64,000 nt of DNA from assembly GCA_044507525.1 (NCBI GenBank), contig JBIQJM010000003.1, positions 1 through 64,000 on the forward strand. The letters run 5' to 3'. Shown piece by piece: positions 1 through 8,367 of the stretch (the stretch's first letter is position 1; every line of letters starts with the position of its first letter). The position numbers and the translations under genes are program-made. The notes below the pieces were generated by a model. It did no database searches, had not been told where the DNA came from, and worked only from the letters and a program-made list of their open reading frames with translations. This DNA comes from Zeimonas sp044507525 (lineage in GTDB: Bacteria > Pseudomonadota > Gammaproteobacteria > Burkholderiales > Burkholderiaceae_E).

Positions 1-208
1 TCAGCAGGTTCAGCCCCACGCAGACGATCGCGTTCAGCCCGACGAGGATCGCGACGTCGTAGAAGTAGTCGTTCGCGAGCGCGAAGGGCAGCAACGCGAT
101 GACGAGCGCGAGCACTGCGAGCCCGCGCAGGCGGGGGGCGAGCCGGCTGCGTGCCGGCAGCGCGACGGGTTCAGACCCGCTCGCTCTTGACTGCGCCAAG
201 GATTCCAT
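1..208 (-). CDS. livM: Branched-chain amino acid-type ABC transporter permease LivM, N-terminal part (cut by window end)
   Basis: Reading leftward from an ATG at 208 gives 69 codons open to the window edge. After about 25 polar residues comes a hydrophobic segment (roughly residues 31-50) and then the stretch DVAILVGLNAIVCVGLNLL, which matches the first membrane segments of LivM permeases. The start lies inside the 3' end of livH (38-base overlap), a common coupling in liv operons. In the family LivM pairs with LivH to form the inner-membrane pore of an importer for branched-chain amino acids, amides or organic acids. Only the N-terminus is visible, so the substrate cannot be judged. Confidence 0.8.
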   Translation of the reverse strand, partial: MESLAQSRASGSEPVALPARSRLAPRLRGLAVLALVIALLPFALANDYFYDVAILVGLNAIVCVGLNLL

Positions 209-1046
209 CGGGGCGGAAGAAGAGGACGATGAGGATGAGCACGAACGCGATGACGTCCTTGTAGGCCGACGACACGTAGCCGGCGCCCAGGCTCTCGAGC
301 AGCCCGAGGACGAGTCCGCCGACGATGGCGCCGGGGAAGCTGCCGAGCCCGCCGAGGATCGCCGCGGCGAAGCCCTTCAGGCCGAGCATGATGCCGACGT
401 CGTACGACGCGAAGGTGATCGGGGCGATCAGGACGCCGGCGAGCGCGCCGAGCGCGGCGGCGAGTCCGAAGCTGGCGAACAGCACCTTCTTGACGTCGAT
501 GCCGACGAGTTGCGCCGCCAGCTGGTTGTACGAGGTGGCGAGCATCGCCTTGCCGAGCATCGTGCGGCGGAAGAACCACGACAGCGCGATGACGACGGCG
601 ACGGTGGCGCCCAGTATCCACAGGCTCTGCGGAATGATCGTCGCGCCGAGGAAGGAGATCGGCGTGTCGCCGGACAGCGCAGGCAGGGGATGGATGCGCT
701 TGTCCCAGACGAGTTGCGCGAGGCCGCGCAGGAAGATCGACGCGCCGATCGTGATGATGATCAGCGTGACGACGTCGGCGTTCCGGGCGCGACCGACGGC
801 GAGGCGCTCGAGCGCCAGGCCGACGATCGCGGCGATGCCGACCGCGCCGAGGATCGCCACCGGCATCGGCATGCCGAGGGCGACCAGGGAGACGGCGCTC
901 ATGCCGCCGATCATCACGAACTCGCCCTGCGCGAAGTTGATGACCCGGCTGGCGTTGAAGATGATCGAGAAGCCGAGCGCGACGAGCGCGTAGATCGAGC
1001 CGGCGGTCAGGCCGCTGGCGAGAAACTGGACTGCCTGACCGCCCAT
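171..1046 (-). CDS. livH: Branched-chain amino acid-type ABC transporter permease LivH
   Basis: 291 aa, the usual LivH length. The N-terminus (GLTAGSIYALVALGFSIIFN, then RVINFAQGEFVMIGG) is the family signature, and about eight hydrophobic segments follow. A GGLGSFPGAIVGG stretch near residues 225-240 is the conserved cytoplasmic loop that contacts the ATPase. The ATG at 1046 has a GGAG ribosome site about 10 bases upstream. The gene sits between the binding protein (22-base gap) and livM (38-base overlap), all leftward. It is an inner-membrane importer subunit; the substrate is not determined by the sequence. Confidence 0.93.
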   Translation of the reverse strand: MGGQAVQFLASGLTAGSIYALVALGFSIIFNASRVINFAQGEFVMIGGMSAVSLVALGMPMPVAILGAVGIAAIVGLALERLAVGRARNADVVTLIIITIGASIFLRGLAQLVWDKRIHPLPALSGDTPISFLGATIIPQSLWILGATVAVVIALSWFFRRTMLGKAMLATSYNQLAAQLVGIDVKKVLFASFGLAAALGALAGVLIAPITFASYDVGIMLGLKGFAAAILGGLGSFPGAIVGGLVLGLLESLGAGYVSSAYKDVIAFVLILIVLFFRPDGILGAVKSERV

Positions 1047-1068
1047 CTGCGCGCTCCGCCCGGGACGA

Positions 1069-2247
1069 TCAGCGACCGTCTTTCACGAGGGTCCAGTTGC
1101 CGTTGCGCACTTCCAGCATCTGGAAGGCGGTCAGGTCCAGTCCCATGTGATCTTCGGGCGACATGTTCACGACGCCGCCGGTGCCGACGTAGCCTTTGGT
1201 CTTCTCGATCTCGTCGCGCACCTTCTCGGGGTCGGTCGTGCCGGCGCGCTTGATCGCCTCGACCGCGATCATCAGCCCGTCGTAGGCGTGCCCGCCGAAG
1301 GTGGAGACGTCGGACTTGTGCTTCGCCTCGTACTCGCTCTTGTACGCGGTGACCACCGGCTTCTGCTTGTTGCTGTCGGGCAGGATCTCCGCGACCAGCA
1401 GCGCCGCGGCCGGCAGGCGAACGCCCTCGGCGGCGTCGCCCGAGAGCTTGATGTACTCCTTCGACGCCACGCCGTGCGACTGGTACAGCGGCAGCGTGAG
1501 CCCGATCTGCTTGTAGTTCTTCGTGACGATCGCCGGGCCCTGGCCGAAGCCGGGGTTCATCACCGCCTGCACCCCGGGGGTGTTCTTGATCTTCGTCAGC
1601 TGCGCCGTCATGTCGGTGTCGGAGGCGCCGTAGCTCTCGTCGGCGACGATCTCGATGTTGTACTTCGGCGCCACCTTCACGCACTCGGCGCGCATCGACT
1701 TGTCGAAGCCGCCGGCACCCGAGATCAGCGCGAGCTTGCTCAGCTTGCGCTCGTTCATGTCGGTGTAGATCTTCTCGCACGCCATGCGGTCGGTGTGCGG
1801 CGTCTTGAAGACCCACTTCTTCACCGGCTCGACGATGACGACCGCGCCGGCGAGCGACACGAAGGGGATCTTGGCCTGCTCGACCAGCGGCACCGCCGCC
1901 ATCGTCTCGCCGGTGGTGGAACCGCCGACGATGACGTGGACCTTGTCCTGCTCGATCAGGCGCTTGGTGAAGGTACGCGCCTTCTCGGCGCTGCCGCCCG
2001 AGTCGTAGGCGACGAGCTCGATCTTGCGGCCCAGCACGCCGCCTTCGGCGTTGATGCGCTCGACGTACATCTCGAGCGTCTTCTGCTCGGGGTCGCCGAG
2101 GAAGGACGCGGGGCCGGTGACCGCCAGGAAGGAACCGATGCGGATCGGCTCCTGCTGGGCGTACGCGCTGCCTGCCGCCGCGACCGATGCCGCGAACATC
2201 GTTGCCGCGATCCGCGCGGATGCGCGTGTCCTGCCGATCGATTTCAT
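1069..2247 (-). CDS. Periplasmic substrate-binding protein of a Liv-type ABC transporter
   Basis: 392 aa. The open frame extends further upstream, but the ATG at 2247 is preferred because it has a GGGAGA ribosome site and opens a signal peptide ending at about SAYAQQ. The mature protein begins EPIRIGSFLAVTGPASFLGD and continues with GVLGRKIELVAYDSGG, typical of the periplasmic type I ligand-binding fold of LivK-like proteins. A GGSTTGETMAAVPLVEQAKIP segment near residues 120-140 corresponds to a ligand-pocket loop. It is the first gene of the leftward liv operon. Ligand unknown; the family binds branched-chain amino acids, amides or aromatic acids. Confidence 0.9.
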   Translation of the reverse strand: MKSIGRTRASARIAATMFAASVAAAGSAYAQQEPIRIGSFLAVTGPASFLGDPEQKTLEMYVERINAEGGVLGRKIELVAYDSGGSAEKARTFTKRLIEQDKVHVIVGGSTTGETMAAVPLVEQAKIPFVSLAGAVVIVEPVKKWVFKTPHTDRMACEKIYTDMNERKLSKLALISGAGGFDKSMRAECVKVAPKYNIEIVADESYGASDTDMTAQLTKIKNTPGVQAVMNPGFGQGPAIVTKNYKQIGLTLPLYQSHGVASKEYIKLSGDAAEGVRLPAAALLVAEILPDSNKQKPVVTAYKSEYEAKHKSDVSTFGGHAYDGLMIAVEAIKRAGTTDPEKVRDEIEKTKGYVGTGGVVNMSPEDHMGLDLTAFQMLEVRNGNWTLVKDGR

Positions 2248-2485
2248 GCTCGTCTCCCTGTTCGAATTGACGCGTGGTAGAGCCGTGGAAGCGGTCCGCG
2301 TCGAACTTTCGACCGTACCGCGGAGTGACGCCCGGCGGGAAGTCCCCGCCGGATCGCCGGATGCCGACACCGTTCCGGATTCGCTCGCACGTGCGCGATG
2401 CGCGCCATCGCACGCGGTCCTTTCGGGTTATTCTGGTACTGCGATGCAGGTATTGAATTGATCTGCGTCACTTTTTGGGGAGCGC

Positions 2486-3229
2486 ATGGCGAGGGGACCG
2501 GCGAGCGCCCAGGGGCGCAGGAAAACAGCGAAGGCGACGAAGGCGAAGACCGCCAGGACTTCGTCGAGCCGCGCCGCCGCTGCGCCTGCCCGCTCGAAGG
2601 CGGGGGCGAACGAGCGGGTCGTGAAGAAGCCCACGCCCGGGCGCGCGCCGCCGCGAGCGCGCGAGCCTGCCCCGCCGCTCGCACGCGCTTCGTCGCCGCA
2701 GCGCTCGGTTGCGGCGGTGCACGATGCGAACGATGCGGGCGAGGCGCCGCCGAGCGTCTCGATCCGCCCGGTGCGGCCCGCCGACCTGGCGCAGGTGATC
2801 GCCATCGATTCGATCGTCACCGGAATCGAGAAGGCCGAATACTGGCGCACGATCCACCGCCGGTACGGCGATGCCGAGCGCGCCGGGCGCCGATTCCTCG
2901 TGGCGGACGCCGGCGGCAGCGTGGCCGGTTTCGTGATCGGGGAAGTGCGCGACTGGGAATTCGGATCGCCGCCCTGCGGCTGGGTCTTCGCGATCGACGT
3001 CCACCCGCAGTTCCGGCTCGGCGGCCTGGGCACACAACTGATCGCCGCGATGGCCGACTGGTTCCGCAGCGAAGGGGTCGCGACGATGCGCACGATCCTC
3101 GCGCGCGACAACGTGCTGATCCTGTCGTTCTTCCGCAGCCTGGGCATGACGGCGGGTCCGTTCATCCCGCTCGAGATCGACCTCGAGCGGTCGGCCTTCT
3201 TCCCCATCGACCGGGACAGTGCGCGATGA
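2486..3229 (+). CDS. GNAT-family N-acetyltransferase with a basic N-terminal tail
   Basis: 247 aa. Residues 1 to about 85 are rich in Ala, Lys, Arg and Pro and look disordered. From SIRPVRPADLAQVIAID onward the protein is a GNAT domain, with the acetyl-CoA motif R177-L-G-G-L-G182 and a C-terminal ARDNVLILSFFRSLGM segment typical of RimI/RimJ-like enzymes. The acceptor cannot be predicted. The ATG at 2486 follows GGGGAGCGC. An internal start just before the GNAT domain is possible but no better site is visible. The stop overlaps the start of the next regulator gene (ATGA), so the two are probably co-translated. Confidence 0.82.
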   Translation: MARGPASAQGRRKTAKATKAKTARTSSSRAAAAPARSKAGANERVVKKPTPGRAPPRAREPAPPLARASSPQRSVAAVHDANDAGEAPPSVSIRPVRPADLAQVIAIDSIVTGIEKAEYWRTIHRRYGDAERAGRRFLVADAGGSVAGFVIGEVRDWEFGSPPCGWVFAIDVHPQFRLGGLGTQLIAAMADWFRSEGVATMRTILARDNVLILSFFRSLGMTAGPFIPLEIDLERSAFFPIDRDSAR

Positions 3230-3723
3230 GGCTGCAGAAGAACACGATGCTTGCGCTCTACAGCGTGCTCGAGTTCGCCTTCGATCCGACGCGGCACATC
3301 TCGGCGTCGGAGATCGCGCAGAAGTACGAGGTCTCGCCGCATCACCTGGCGAAGGTGCTGTCGGAACTCGCGCGCTCGGGCTACGTCGAGTCGGTCCGCG
3401 GCGTCGGCGGCGGCTACCGCTTCGCGGCGAACGCGCGGCGCGTCACGCTGATGGACATCATCCTGCTGTTCGAGGACCTGTCGCCCGGCGGCGGCGAGCG
3501 GCGCGAGGCCGGCGAAGACACGCCGGTCGGGCAGGCGCTCGCCTCGGTGATGCTCGAGATCGACGAGATCGCGAAGGCGACGCTCAGCTCGATCACGCTC
3601 GCGACGATGCTGCAGTGGATCGAGCGCAACCGCCAGGCGCGCGCCGCGCGGCGCCCCCCGGCACGCTCGGCGTCGCGCACGGAGGCGACGCGCGGCGACC
3701 GGCGCGAGGGCGGGGCGGGCTGA
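3226..3723 (+). CDS. Rrf2-family transcriptional regulator lacking cysteines
   Basis: 165 aa. A winged helix-turn-helix with the Rrf2 layout: LQKNTMLALYSVLEFA, then ISASEIAQKYEVSPHHLAKVLSELARSGYVES and VRGVGGGYRFA. The last part is the Rrf2 wing. IscR, NsrR and RsrR use Cys or acidic ligands to bind an iron-sulfur cluster; here no cysteine exists anywhere in the protein, so a cluster bound by cysteines is excluded. The start is the ATG at 3226, overlapping the stop of the acetyltransferase by 4 bases. Its target is unknown; self-regulation of the two-gene unit is an inference. Confidence 0.85.
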   Translation: MRLQKNTMLALYSVLEFAFDPTRHISASEIAQKYEVSPHHLAKVLSELARSGYVESVRGVGGGYRFAANARRVTLMDIILLFEDLSPGGGERREAGEDTPVGQALASVMLEIDEIAKATLSSITLATMLQWIERNRQARAARRPPARSASRTEATRGDRREGGAG

Positions 3724-3734
3724 AGCGAGGCCGT

Positions 3735-4631
3735 TCACACTGCGACGTCGGCGCGGATCGGCGGGTGCGGGTCGTAGCCTTCGACGGCGAAGTCGTCGAT
3801 GGAGTAGGCGTCGATGTCCGGCGGGTGGCGAAGCAGCCGCATCCGCGGCAGCGCCCGCGGCGTGCGCGACAGCTGCTCGCGTGCCTGATCCAGGTGATTC
3901 AGGTACAGGTGCACGTCGCCCGCCATCCAGACGAACTCGCCGGCGCGCAACCCGGCCTGTTGCGCCAGCATCAGCTGTAGCGCGACGGTGCCGACCCAGT
4001 TGAAGGGCGCACCGAGCAGCAGGTCGCAGCTGCGCTGGAACATCAGGCAGTTCAGGCGGCCGTCGCTCGTGCAGTGGAACTGGTAGACCATGTGGCACGG
4101 CGGCAGCGCCATCTCGTCGATCTCGGCGACGTTCCAGGCGTGGAACAGCATGCGCCGGCTCGACGGCGTCGACTTCAGCGTATCGAGAAGCTTCGCGATC
4201 TGGTCGTGCTCGCGTCCGTCGGCGCCGAGCCAGCGCCGCCACTGCTTGCCGTACACCGGCCCGAGCTCGCCCCAGGCACGCGCGAAGGCCTCGTCCTCGA
4301 CGATGCGCCGCTCGAAGCTCTGCTGGTCGATCGTCTCGCCGGTGGCTCGGCGATAGCGCGCGAGCGGCCAGTCGCTCCAGATGCGCACGTTCTGCTCGAG
4401 CAGCGGCCGGATGTTCGTGCCGCCGGTCAGGAACCAGAGCATCTCCTTGATCGCGGTCTTCCAGTAGACGCGCTTGGTCGTCAGGATCGGCGCGTCCCCG
4501 TTCGAGACGTCGAAGCGCGCCGTGGCACCGAATACCGACAGCGTTCCGACGCCGGTCCGGTCGATGCGCCGGTCGCCGCTGGCGAGCACGCGCGACAGCA
4601 ACTCGAGGTACTGCTGCTCCGGGTGCTGCAT
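3735..4631 (-). CDS. thyA: Thymidylate synthase
   Basis: 298 aa; converts dUMP and methylene-tetrahydrofolate to dTMP in the cytoplasm. The catalytic Cys is C179 in ALPPCHMVYQFH. DRTGVGTLSVFG near the N-terminus, QRSCDLLLG (200-207), PFN (209-211) and GDVHLYLNH are the folate- and nucleotide-binding landmarks. After PFN the family normally reads IA-SYA; here it reads WVGTV, an unusual substitution. Length is between the short E. coli form and the longer Lactobacillus form. The ATG at 4631 lies 10 bases after the stop of gspC, so both may share a leftward transcript. No folA follows, unlike many relatives. Confidence 0.95.
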   Translation of the reverse strand: MQHPEQQYLELLSRVLASGDRRIDRTGVGTLSVFGATARFDVSNGDAPILTTKRVYWKTAIKEMLWFLTGGTNIRPLLEQNVRIWSDWPLARYRRATGETIDQQSFERRIVEDEAFARAWGELGPVYGKQWRRWLGADGREHDQIAKLLDTLKSTPSSRRMLFHAWNVAEIDEMALPPCHMVYQFHCTSDGRLNCLMFQRSCDLLLGAPFNWVGTVALQLMLAQQAGLRAGEFVWMAGDVHLYLNHLDQAREQLSRTPRALPRMRLLRHPPDIDAYSIDDFAVEGYDPHPPIRADVAV

Positions 4632-4641
4632 CGACTCGGCT

Positions 4642-5331
4642 TCAGCGCACCGCGCCGGAGCCCGGCGCCTGTCCGCCGGCCGCACTGCCGACGGCGCGCA
4701 CGCTTCCGCCGCGGATGCCGGAGGCGCGCGCCGGGTCGATGGCGGGGCCGCCGCCGCGCGGCGTCTGCGCAGCCGCCTGCGGCGCAGCGTCTTCCGCGGT
4801 GCCCGATGCGTCGCGGCCGGGCGCTCGCAGGTCGTCCGGCGCGGCACGATTCGCGGCGGCCGCATCGGCCGCAGCGGGCCCGCCGGACAGCAGCGCGACC
4901 GACGGGCGCTGCGGCGTCGGCAACTCGATGCGCTTGCCGTTGCGTTCGAGCACCGCGGCATCGGAGCGCACCGCGACGAGTCGCAGACCGGTGGCGACCT
5001 CGTCGCCGACCAGGAAGGCCTTCGCGGGTCCCGAATCGACGACGAGCACGACGCTGCCGCGGGAAGGACTCGCGGCGACGCCGAGCACGCGGATGTCGAG
5101 GTCGGCGGGAGCGGCGGCGACGACTTCGGACGACGTGCTGCCGAACAGCGCCTGTGCGCCGACGAGATCGTGTGCGCTGCGCGTATCGACCAGCGACCCG
5201 GTGGGCGCGATCGCGATCGGCGGCGCGAACAACTGCAGCGCCCAGTACGCGCAGGTTGCGCCGAGCACGCCGAAGGCTGCGACCGCCGCGATCGACGGCG
5301 CCCAGCGGCGCGACCGGAGCGAGCGTTTCAT
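4642..5331 (-). CDS. gspC: Type II secretion system inner-membrane protein GspC
   Basis: 229 aa. A short basic N-terminus is followed by one membrane segment (about residues 14-33) and a periplasmic HR domain: DLVGAQALFGS, LDIRVLGVAAS, GSVVLVVDSG and KAFLVGDEV match the GspC homology region that contacts the secretin. The C-terminal 60 residues are Ala/Pro-rich and contain no PDZ domain. It is transcribed leftward, away from the main gsp operon, with a 76-base divergent gap to gspG, and sits just upstream of thyA. A TATGAT -10-like hexamer lies at 5367-5372 on the minus strand, but no good -35 is seen. Confidence 0.85.
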   Translation of the reverse strand: MKRSLRSRRWAPSIAAVAAFGVLGATCAYWALQLFAPPIAIAPTGSLVDTRSAHDLVGAQALFGSTSSEVVAAAPADLDIRVLGVAASPSRGSVVLVVDSGPAKAFLVGDEVATGLRLVAVRSDAAVLERNGKRIELPTPQRPSVALLSGGPAAADAAAANRAAPDDLRAPGRDASGTAEDAAPQAAAQTPRGGGPAIDPARASGIRGGSVRAVGSAAGGQAPGSGAVR

Positions 5332-5407
5332 CTTGGAAGCGGAAAGCCGGCGAAAAGTGCGCTGCTATCATAGCCCGACTCTTGGATGAATCGCCCCGGG
5401 GGAGGGG

Positions 5408-5860
5408 ATGCACCGTTCGTCGGACGATCGCTGGCGGCGCGCCGGCGAGCGCGGTTTCACGCTCATCGAGATCATGGTCGTCGTCGTGATCCTCGGCGTT
5501 CTCGCCGCGATCGCCGTGCCGCGCATCATGAGCAAGCCCGACGAGGCGCGCGTGAAGGCCGCGCAGACCGAAGTCGCGCAGATCCTGCAGGCGCTCGACC
5601 TCTATCGGCTCGACAACTACCGCTATCCGACCACCGAACAGGGGCTGGTCGCGCTCGCCGAACGACCGAACTCCGATCCGGTCCCGACGAACTGGAAGCC
5701 GTACCTGAAGCAGGCGCCGGTCGATCCCTGGGGCAAGCCGTACCAGTACCTGAATCCGGGGGTGCGCGGCGAGATCGACGTGTTCAGTCTCGGCGCCGAC
5801 GGCAAGGCCGGCGGCGAGGGCGTTGCCGCCGACATCGGCAACTGGTCGCTGAATCGCTGA
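5408..5860 (+). CDS. gspG: Type II secretion system major pseudopilin GspG
   Basis: 150 aa. The prepilin cleavage site is GERG/FTLIEIMVVVVILGVLAAI, with the conserved +5 Glu. The body carries the GspG hallmarks: DLYRLDNYRYPTTEQGLVAL, YLKQAPVDPWGKPYQY and the C-terminal FSLGADGKAGGEG calcium-site loop. It is the main building block of the periplasmic pseudopilus. The ATG at 5408 follows GGGGGAGGGG. It is the first gene of the rightward operon that runs to gspF. A prepilin peptidase (GspO) is required for maturation and is not in the window. Confidence 0.96.
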   Translation: MHRSSDDRWRRAGERGFTLIEIMVVVVILGVLAAIAVPRIMSKPDEARVKAAQTEVAQILQALDLYRLDNYRYPTTEQGLVALAERPNSDPVPTNWKPYLKQAPVDPWGKPYQYLNPGVRGEIDVFSLGADGKAGGEGVAADIGNWSLNR

Positions 5861-5881
5861 CCACGGCATGGAGCATCCGCG

Positions 5882-6349
5882 GTGAAGCGGCAGTCCTTCG
5901 CCGCGCACCGCGCGGGCGGCTTCACGTTGCTCGAGCTGCTGGTGGCGATCGTCGTCGCCGGCGTGCTCGTCGGCGTCGTCTCGCTGTCGATCGGCGGCTT
6001 CGATCGCAGCCTTCACTTCGAGGCCGAACGGCTCGCGCAGCTCCTCGCGATCGCGCGCGAGGAGGCGCAGCTGCGCGGCGCACCGATCCGCTTCGAGGCC
6101 GACGACGAAAGCTATCGGTTCTCGATCTGGCGCGAACGCCGCTGGCGTCCGCTCGCCGACGATCGCGACCTGCGCCCCCGCAACTGGGAACGGCCGACCG
6201 AGCTCGACGTCGAGCGCAGCGACGGGCGGCGCGAGATCGAATTCGGCCTCGACCAGGTCGACGCGCCTTTCCTGCTGCGCCTGCGGCGAAACGGCGAGGA
6301 GGTCGCCATCGCCGGGAACGGCCTGGGGTTCTTCGAGGTGCTGCGATGA
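5882..6349 (+). CDS. gspH: Type II secretion system minor pseudopilin GspH
   Basis: 155 aa, GTG start at 5882. The prepilin motif is AGG/FTLLELLVAIVVAGVLVGVV. Residues 40 to 70 (LAQLLAIAREEAQLRGAPI) match the conserved helix of GspH, and the rest is a beta-rich domain. It forms part of the pseudopilus tip region with GspI, J and K. It starts 21 bases after gspG and its stop overlaps the gspI start by 4 bases. Confidence 0.88.
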   Translation: MKRQSFAAHRAGGFTLLELLVAIVVAGVLVGVVSLSIGGFDRSLHFEAERLAQLLAIAREEAQLRGAPIRFEADDESYRFSIWRERRWRPLADDRDLRPRNWERPTELDVERSDGRREIEFGLDQVDAPFLLRLRRNGEEVAIAGNGLGFFEVLR

Positions 6350-6714
6350 CGCATCGCGCAGGCGGATTCACGCTGGTCGAGGTGCTGGTCGCGATGACGA
6401 TCGCCGCCGTCGCGCTGATGGCGGCGATCCGCGCGACGACGTCGCTCGCCGTCGACGGCGCCGAGCTTCGCGCGCGAACGCTCGCGCAGTGGAGCGCGGA
6501 AAACCGGCTCGTCCAGATTCGCGTGGCGCGCGAATGGCCGAACCTGGGGCGCCGCCAGTTCGACTGCAGCCAGGGCGGGATCGCACTGCTGTGTCGCGAA
6601 GACGTCTTCCAGACGCCGAATCCGCTGTTTCGCCGCGTCGAGATCAGCGTCTTCGACGCGAGCGCGTCCTTCCGCTTCGCTCGCCTGGTCGGCTTCTCGA
6701 CGAGGCTGCCGTGA
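6346..6714 (+). CDS. gspI: Type II secretion system minor pseudopilin GspI
   Basis: 122 aa. The prepilin motif is AGG/FTLVEVLVAMTIAAVALMAAI. It is followed by ARTLAQWSAENRLVQIRV, the characteristic GspI helix, and a small C-terminal domain ending in RVEISVFD. GspI forms the tip complex with GspJ and GspK. The ATG overlaps the gspH stop (ATGA), and its own stop overlaps the gspJ GTG. Assignment rests on the motif, the size and its position between H and J. Confidence 0.9.
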   Translation: MTHRAGGFTLVEVLVAMTIAAVALMAAIRATTSLAVDGAELRARTLAQWSAENRLVQIRVAREWPNLGRRQFDCSQGGIALLCREDVFQTPNPLFRRVEISVFDASASFRFARLVGFSTRLP

Positions 6715-7373
6715 CGCGTGAGCGAACGCGCGGCGCCGGCGACCCGCGCGTGCGCGGGTCGTCGCGTACGCGCGTCGGCCGCCTGCGCGGATTCACGCTG
6801 CTCGAGCTGCTGGTGGCGGTGGCGTTGCTGTCGGTGCTCGCCGTGCTCAGCTGGCGCGGCATGGATTCGGTGCTGCGCGCGCGCGATCGCATCGTCGAGT
6901 CGTCGGACGAGCTGCGTGCGCTGAGCGTCGCGTTCGCGCAGATCGAGCAGGACGTGCGTGCCAGCTGGGCGGTCGGACTGCTGGGGCTGGACGAGCCCGC
7001 GATCGCGTTCACCGTGCGCGGCGAGCATGCGCAGCCGGAGCTCGCGCTGGTGCGCGAGACCAGCGCGAGCCAGCCGTTGCAGCTGCAGCGCGTTCGCTAC
7101 CGGCTGAACGAGCGGCGCCTCGAGCGCGGTTTCGCGCCGTGGACGCCGTCGACCGCCTCTCCCGCGCATCCGGTCTCGGAGCAGCCGCTCGTCTGGCAGC
7201 CGTTGCTCGGCGCCGTCGAGACGATCCAGGTCCGCGCGTGGGTTCCGTCGCGCGGGTGGACGCCGGCGGCCGTGCTCGCGGGAAGCGCGACGGCCGCACG
7301 CGTCGCCGGGCTGGAACTGACCATCGTCCGCAACGGCGAGCGCATCGTGCGCGTGCTCGCTGCGCGGAACTGA
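6711..7373 (+). CDS. gspJ: Type II secretion system minor pseudopilin GspJ
   Basis: 220 aa from a GTG at 6711 that overlaps the gspI stop (GTGA). A longer frame begins further upstream, but the GTG fits the coupling and places the prepilin motif GRLRG/FTLLELLVAVALLSVLAVL at about residue 24. The body contains FAQIEQDVRASW and YRLNERRLER, typical of GspJ. It acts in the tip complex with GspI and GspK that starts pseudopilus assembly. Confidence 0.9.
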   Translation: MTRERTRGAGDPRVRGSSRTRVGRLRGFTLLELLVAVALLSVLAVLSWRGMDSVLRARDRIVESSDELRALSVAFAQIEQDVRASWAVGLLGLDEPAIAFTVRGEHAQPELALVRETSASQPLQLQRVRYRLNERRLERGFAPWTPSTASPAHPVSEQPLVWQPLLGAVETIQVRAWVPSRGWTPAAVLAGSATAARVAGLELTIVRNGERIVRVLAARN

Positions 7374-7383
7374 AGGCGGCACG

Positions 7384-8367
7384 ATGCGCGGACGACGGGG
7401 CTGCGACGCACGGCGTGCACGCGGGGTGGCGATCATCAGCGTGATGCTGATCGTCGCGCTGGCGACCTTCGTGGTGAGCGCGCTGTTCTGGCGCGAGCAC
7501 GTGACGGTCCGTTCGGTCGAGAACCGGCTCGCGCTCGCGCAGTTGCGATGGATCGAGGCAGCGGTGCTCGACTGGGCCGGCGTGGTACTGCAGGTCGACC
7601 GCAACAGCACCGGAGGGGTCGACCACCTGAACGAGGTCTGGGCGACGCCGATCGCCGAGACGGTGCTCGACGAAACCGTCACGGGCGGCGCACGGCTCGA
7701 CGAGCCGGGCAGCGAGCCCCGGCTCGTCGGGCAGATGTTCGACGCCCAGGCGCGCCTGAACCTGAACGACCTGGTGATCCAGGGCGCTCCGTCGGTCGAG
7801 CAGCGGCTCGCCTTCGAGCGGCTGCTCGCATTGCTCGGCCGCCCGCAGAGCCTGGCCGCGACGCTGCAGGCGCGATTGCTGCAGGCCTATCCGCCCAGCG
7901 TCGACGGCCGGCGCGCGCCGGCCGGCGCGTTGCCGCTGGTTCGGCTGGCGGACCTGCGCACGGTGCCCGGCTTCGACCAGGCCACCATCGACGCGCTCGA
8001 GCCCTTCGTGCTGTTCCTGCCGAAGTACGTCCCCAGCGGCAGCGGCCAGGCGCGCGTCGAGCAGACGCGGGTGAACGTGAACACCGCGCCGGCCGAGGTG
8101 CTGGTCGCCTGCATTCCCGGCATCGACCTGCAGTCGGCGCGTCGTTTCGTCGAGGGCGTGCGACAGCGAACCTATTTCGCGAGCCTCGAGGTGGCCCGCT
8201 CGCGCTTCGACGGTTCGCCGGCGCTCCCGTCGAGCCTGCTGTCGGTCGGGTCGAACTTTTTCCTCGTGAGGGGGATGGTACGCTTCGGCCGCATCGAATC
8301 GAACAGCGAAGCGCTGCTGTATCGCGGCGGCCGCCACGTGGAACTCGTATGGCAGCACAGGTTCTGA
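7384..8367 (+). CDS. gspK: Type II secretion system minor pseudopilin GspK
   Basis: 327 aa. Its N-terminus RRARG/VAIISVMLIVALATFV lacks the +5 Glu of other pseudopilins, which is the normal state for GspK. The large domain contains FDAQARLNLNDL and a helix-hairpin-helix-like segment TRVNVNTAPAEVLVACIPGID, both family marks. GspK caps the pseudopilus tip. The gene starts 10 bases after gspJ and overlaps gspL by 19 bases. Confidence 0.92.
   Translation: MRGRRGCDARRARGVAIISVMLIVALATFVVSALFWREHVTVRSVENRLALAQLRWIEAAVLDWAGVVLQVDRNSTGGVDHLNEVWATPIAETVLDETVTGGARLDEPGSEPRLVGQMFDAQARLNLNDLVIQGAPSVEQRLAFERLLALLGRPQSLAATLQARLLQAYPPSVDGRRAPAGALPLVRLADLRTVPGFDQATIDALEPFVLFLPKYVPSGSGQARVEQTRVNVNTAPAEVLVACIPGIDLQSARRFVEGVRQRTYFASLEVARSRFDGSPALPSSLLSVGSNFFLVRGMVRFGRIESNSEALLYRGGRHVELVWQHRF

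Noticed and set aside
2248..2485. A divergent promoter pair upstream of the binding protein and the acetyltransferase
   Set aside because: TATTCT-like and TTGAAT-like words occur, but none has a partner hexamer at 16-18 bases, so none is listed.
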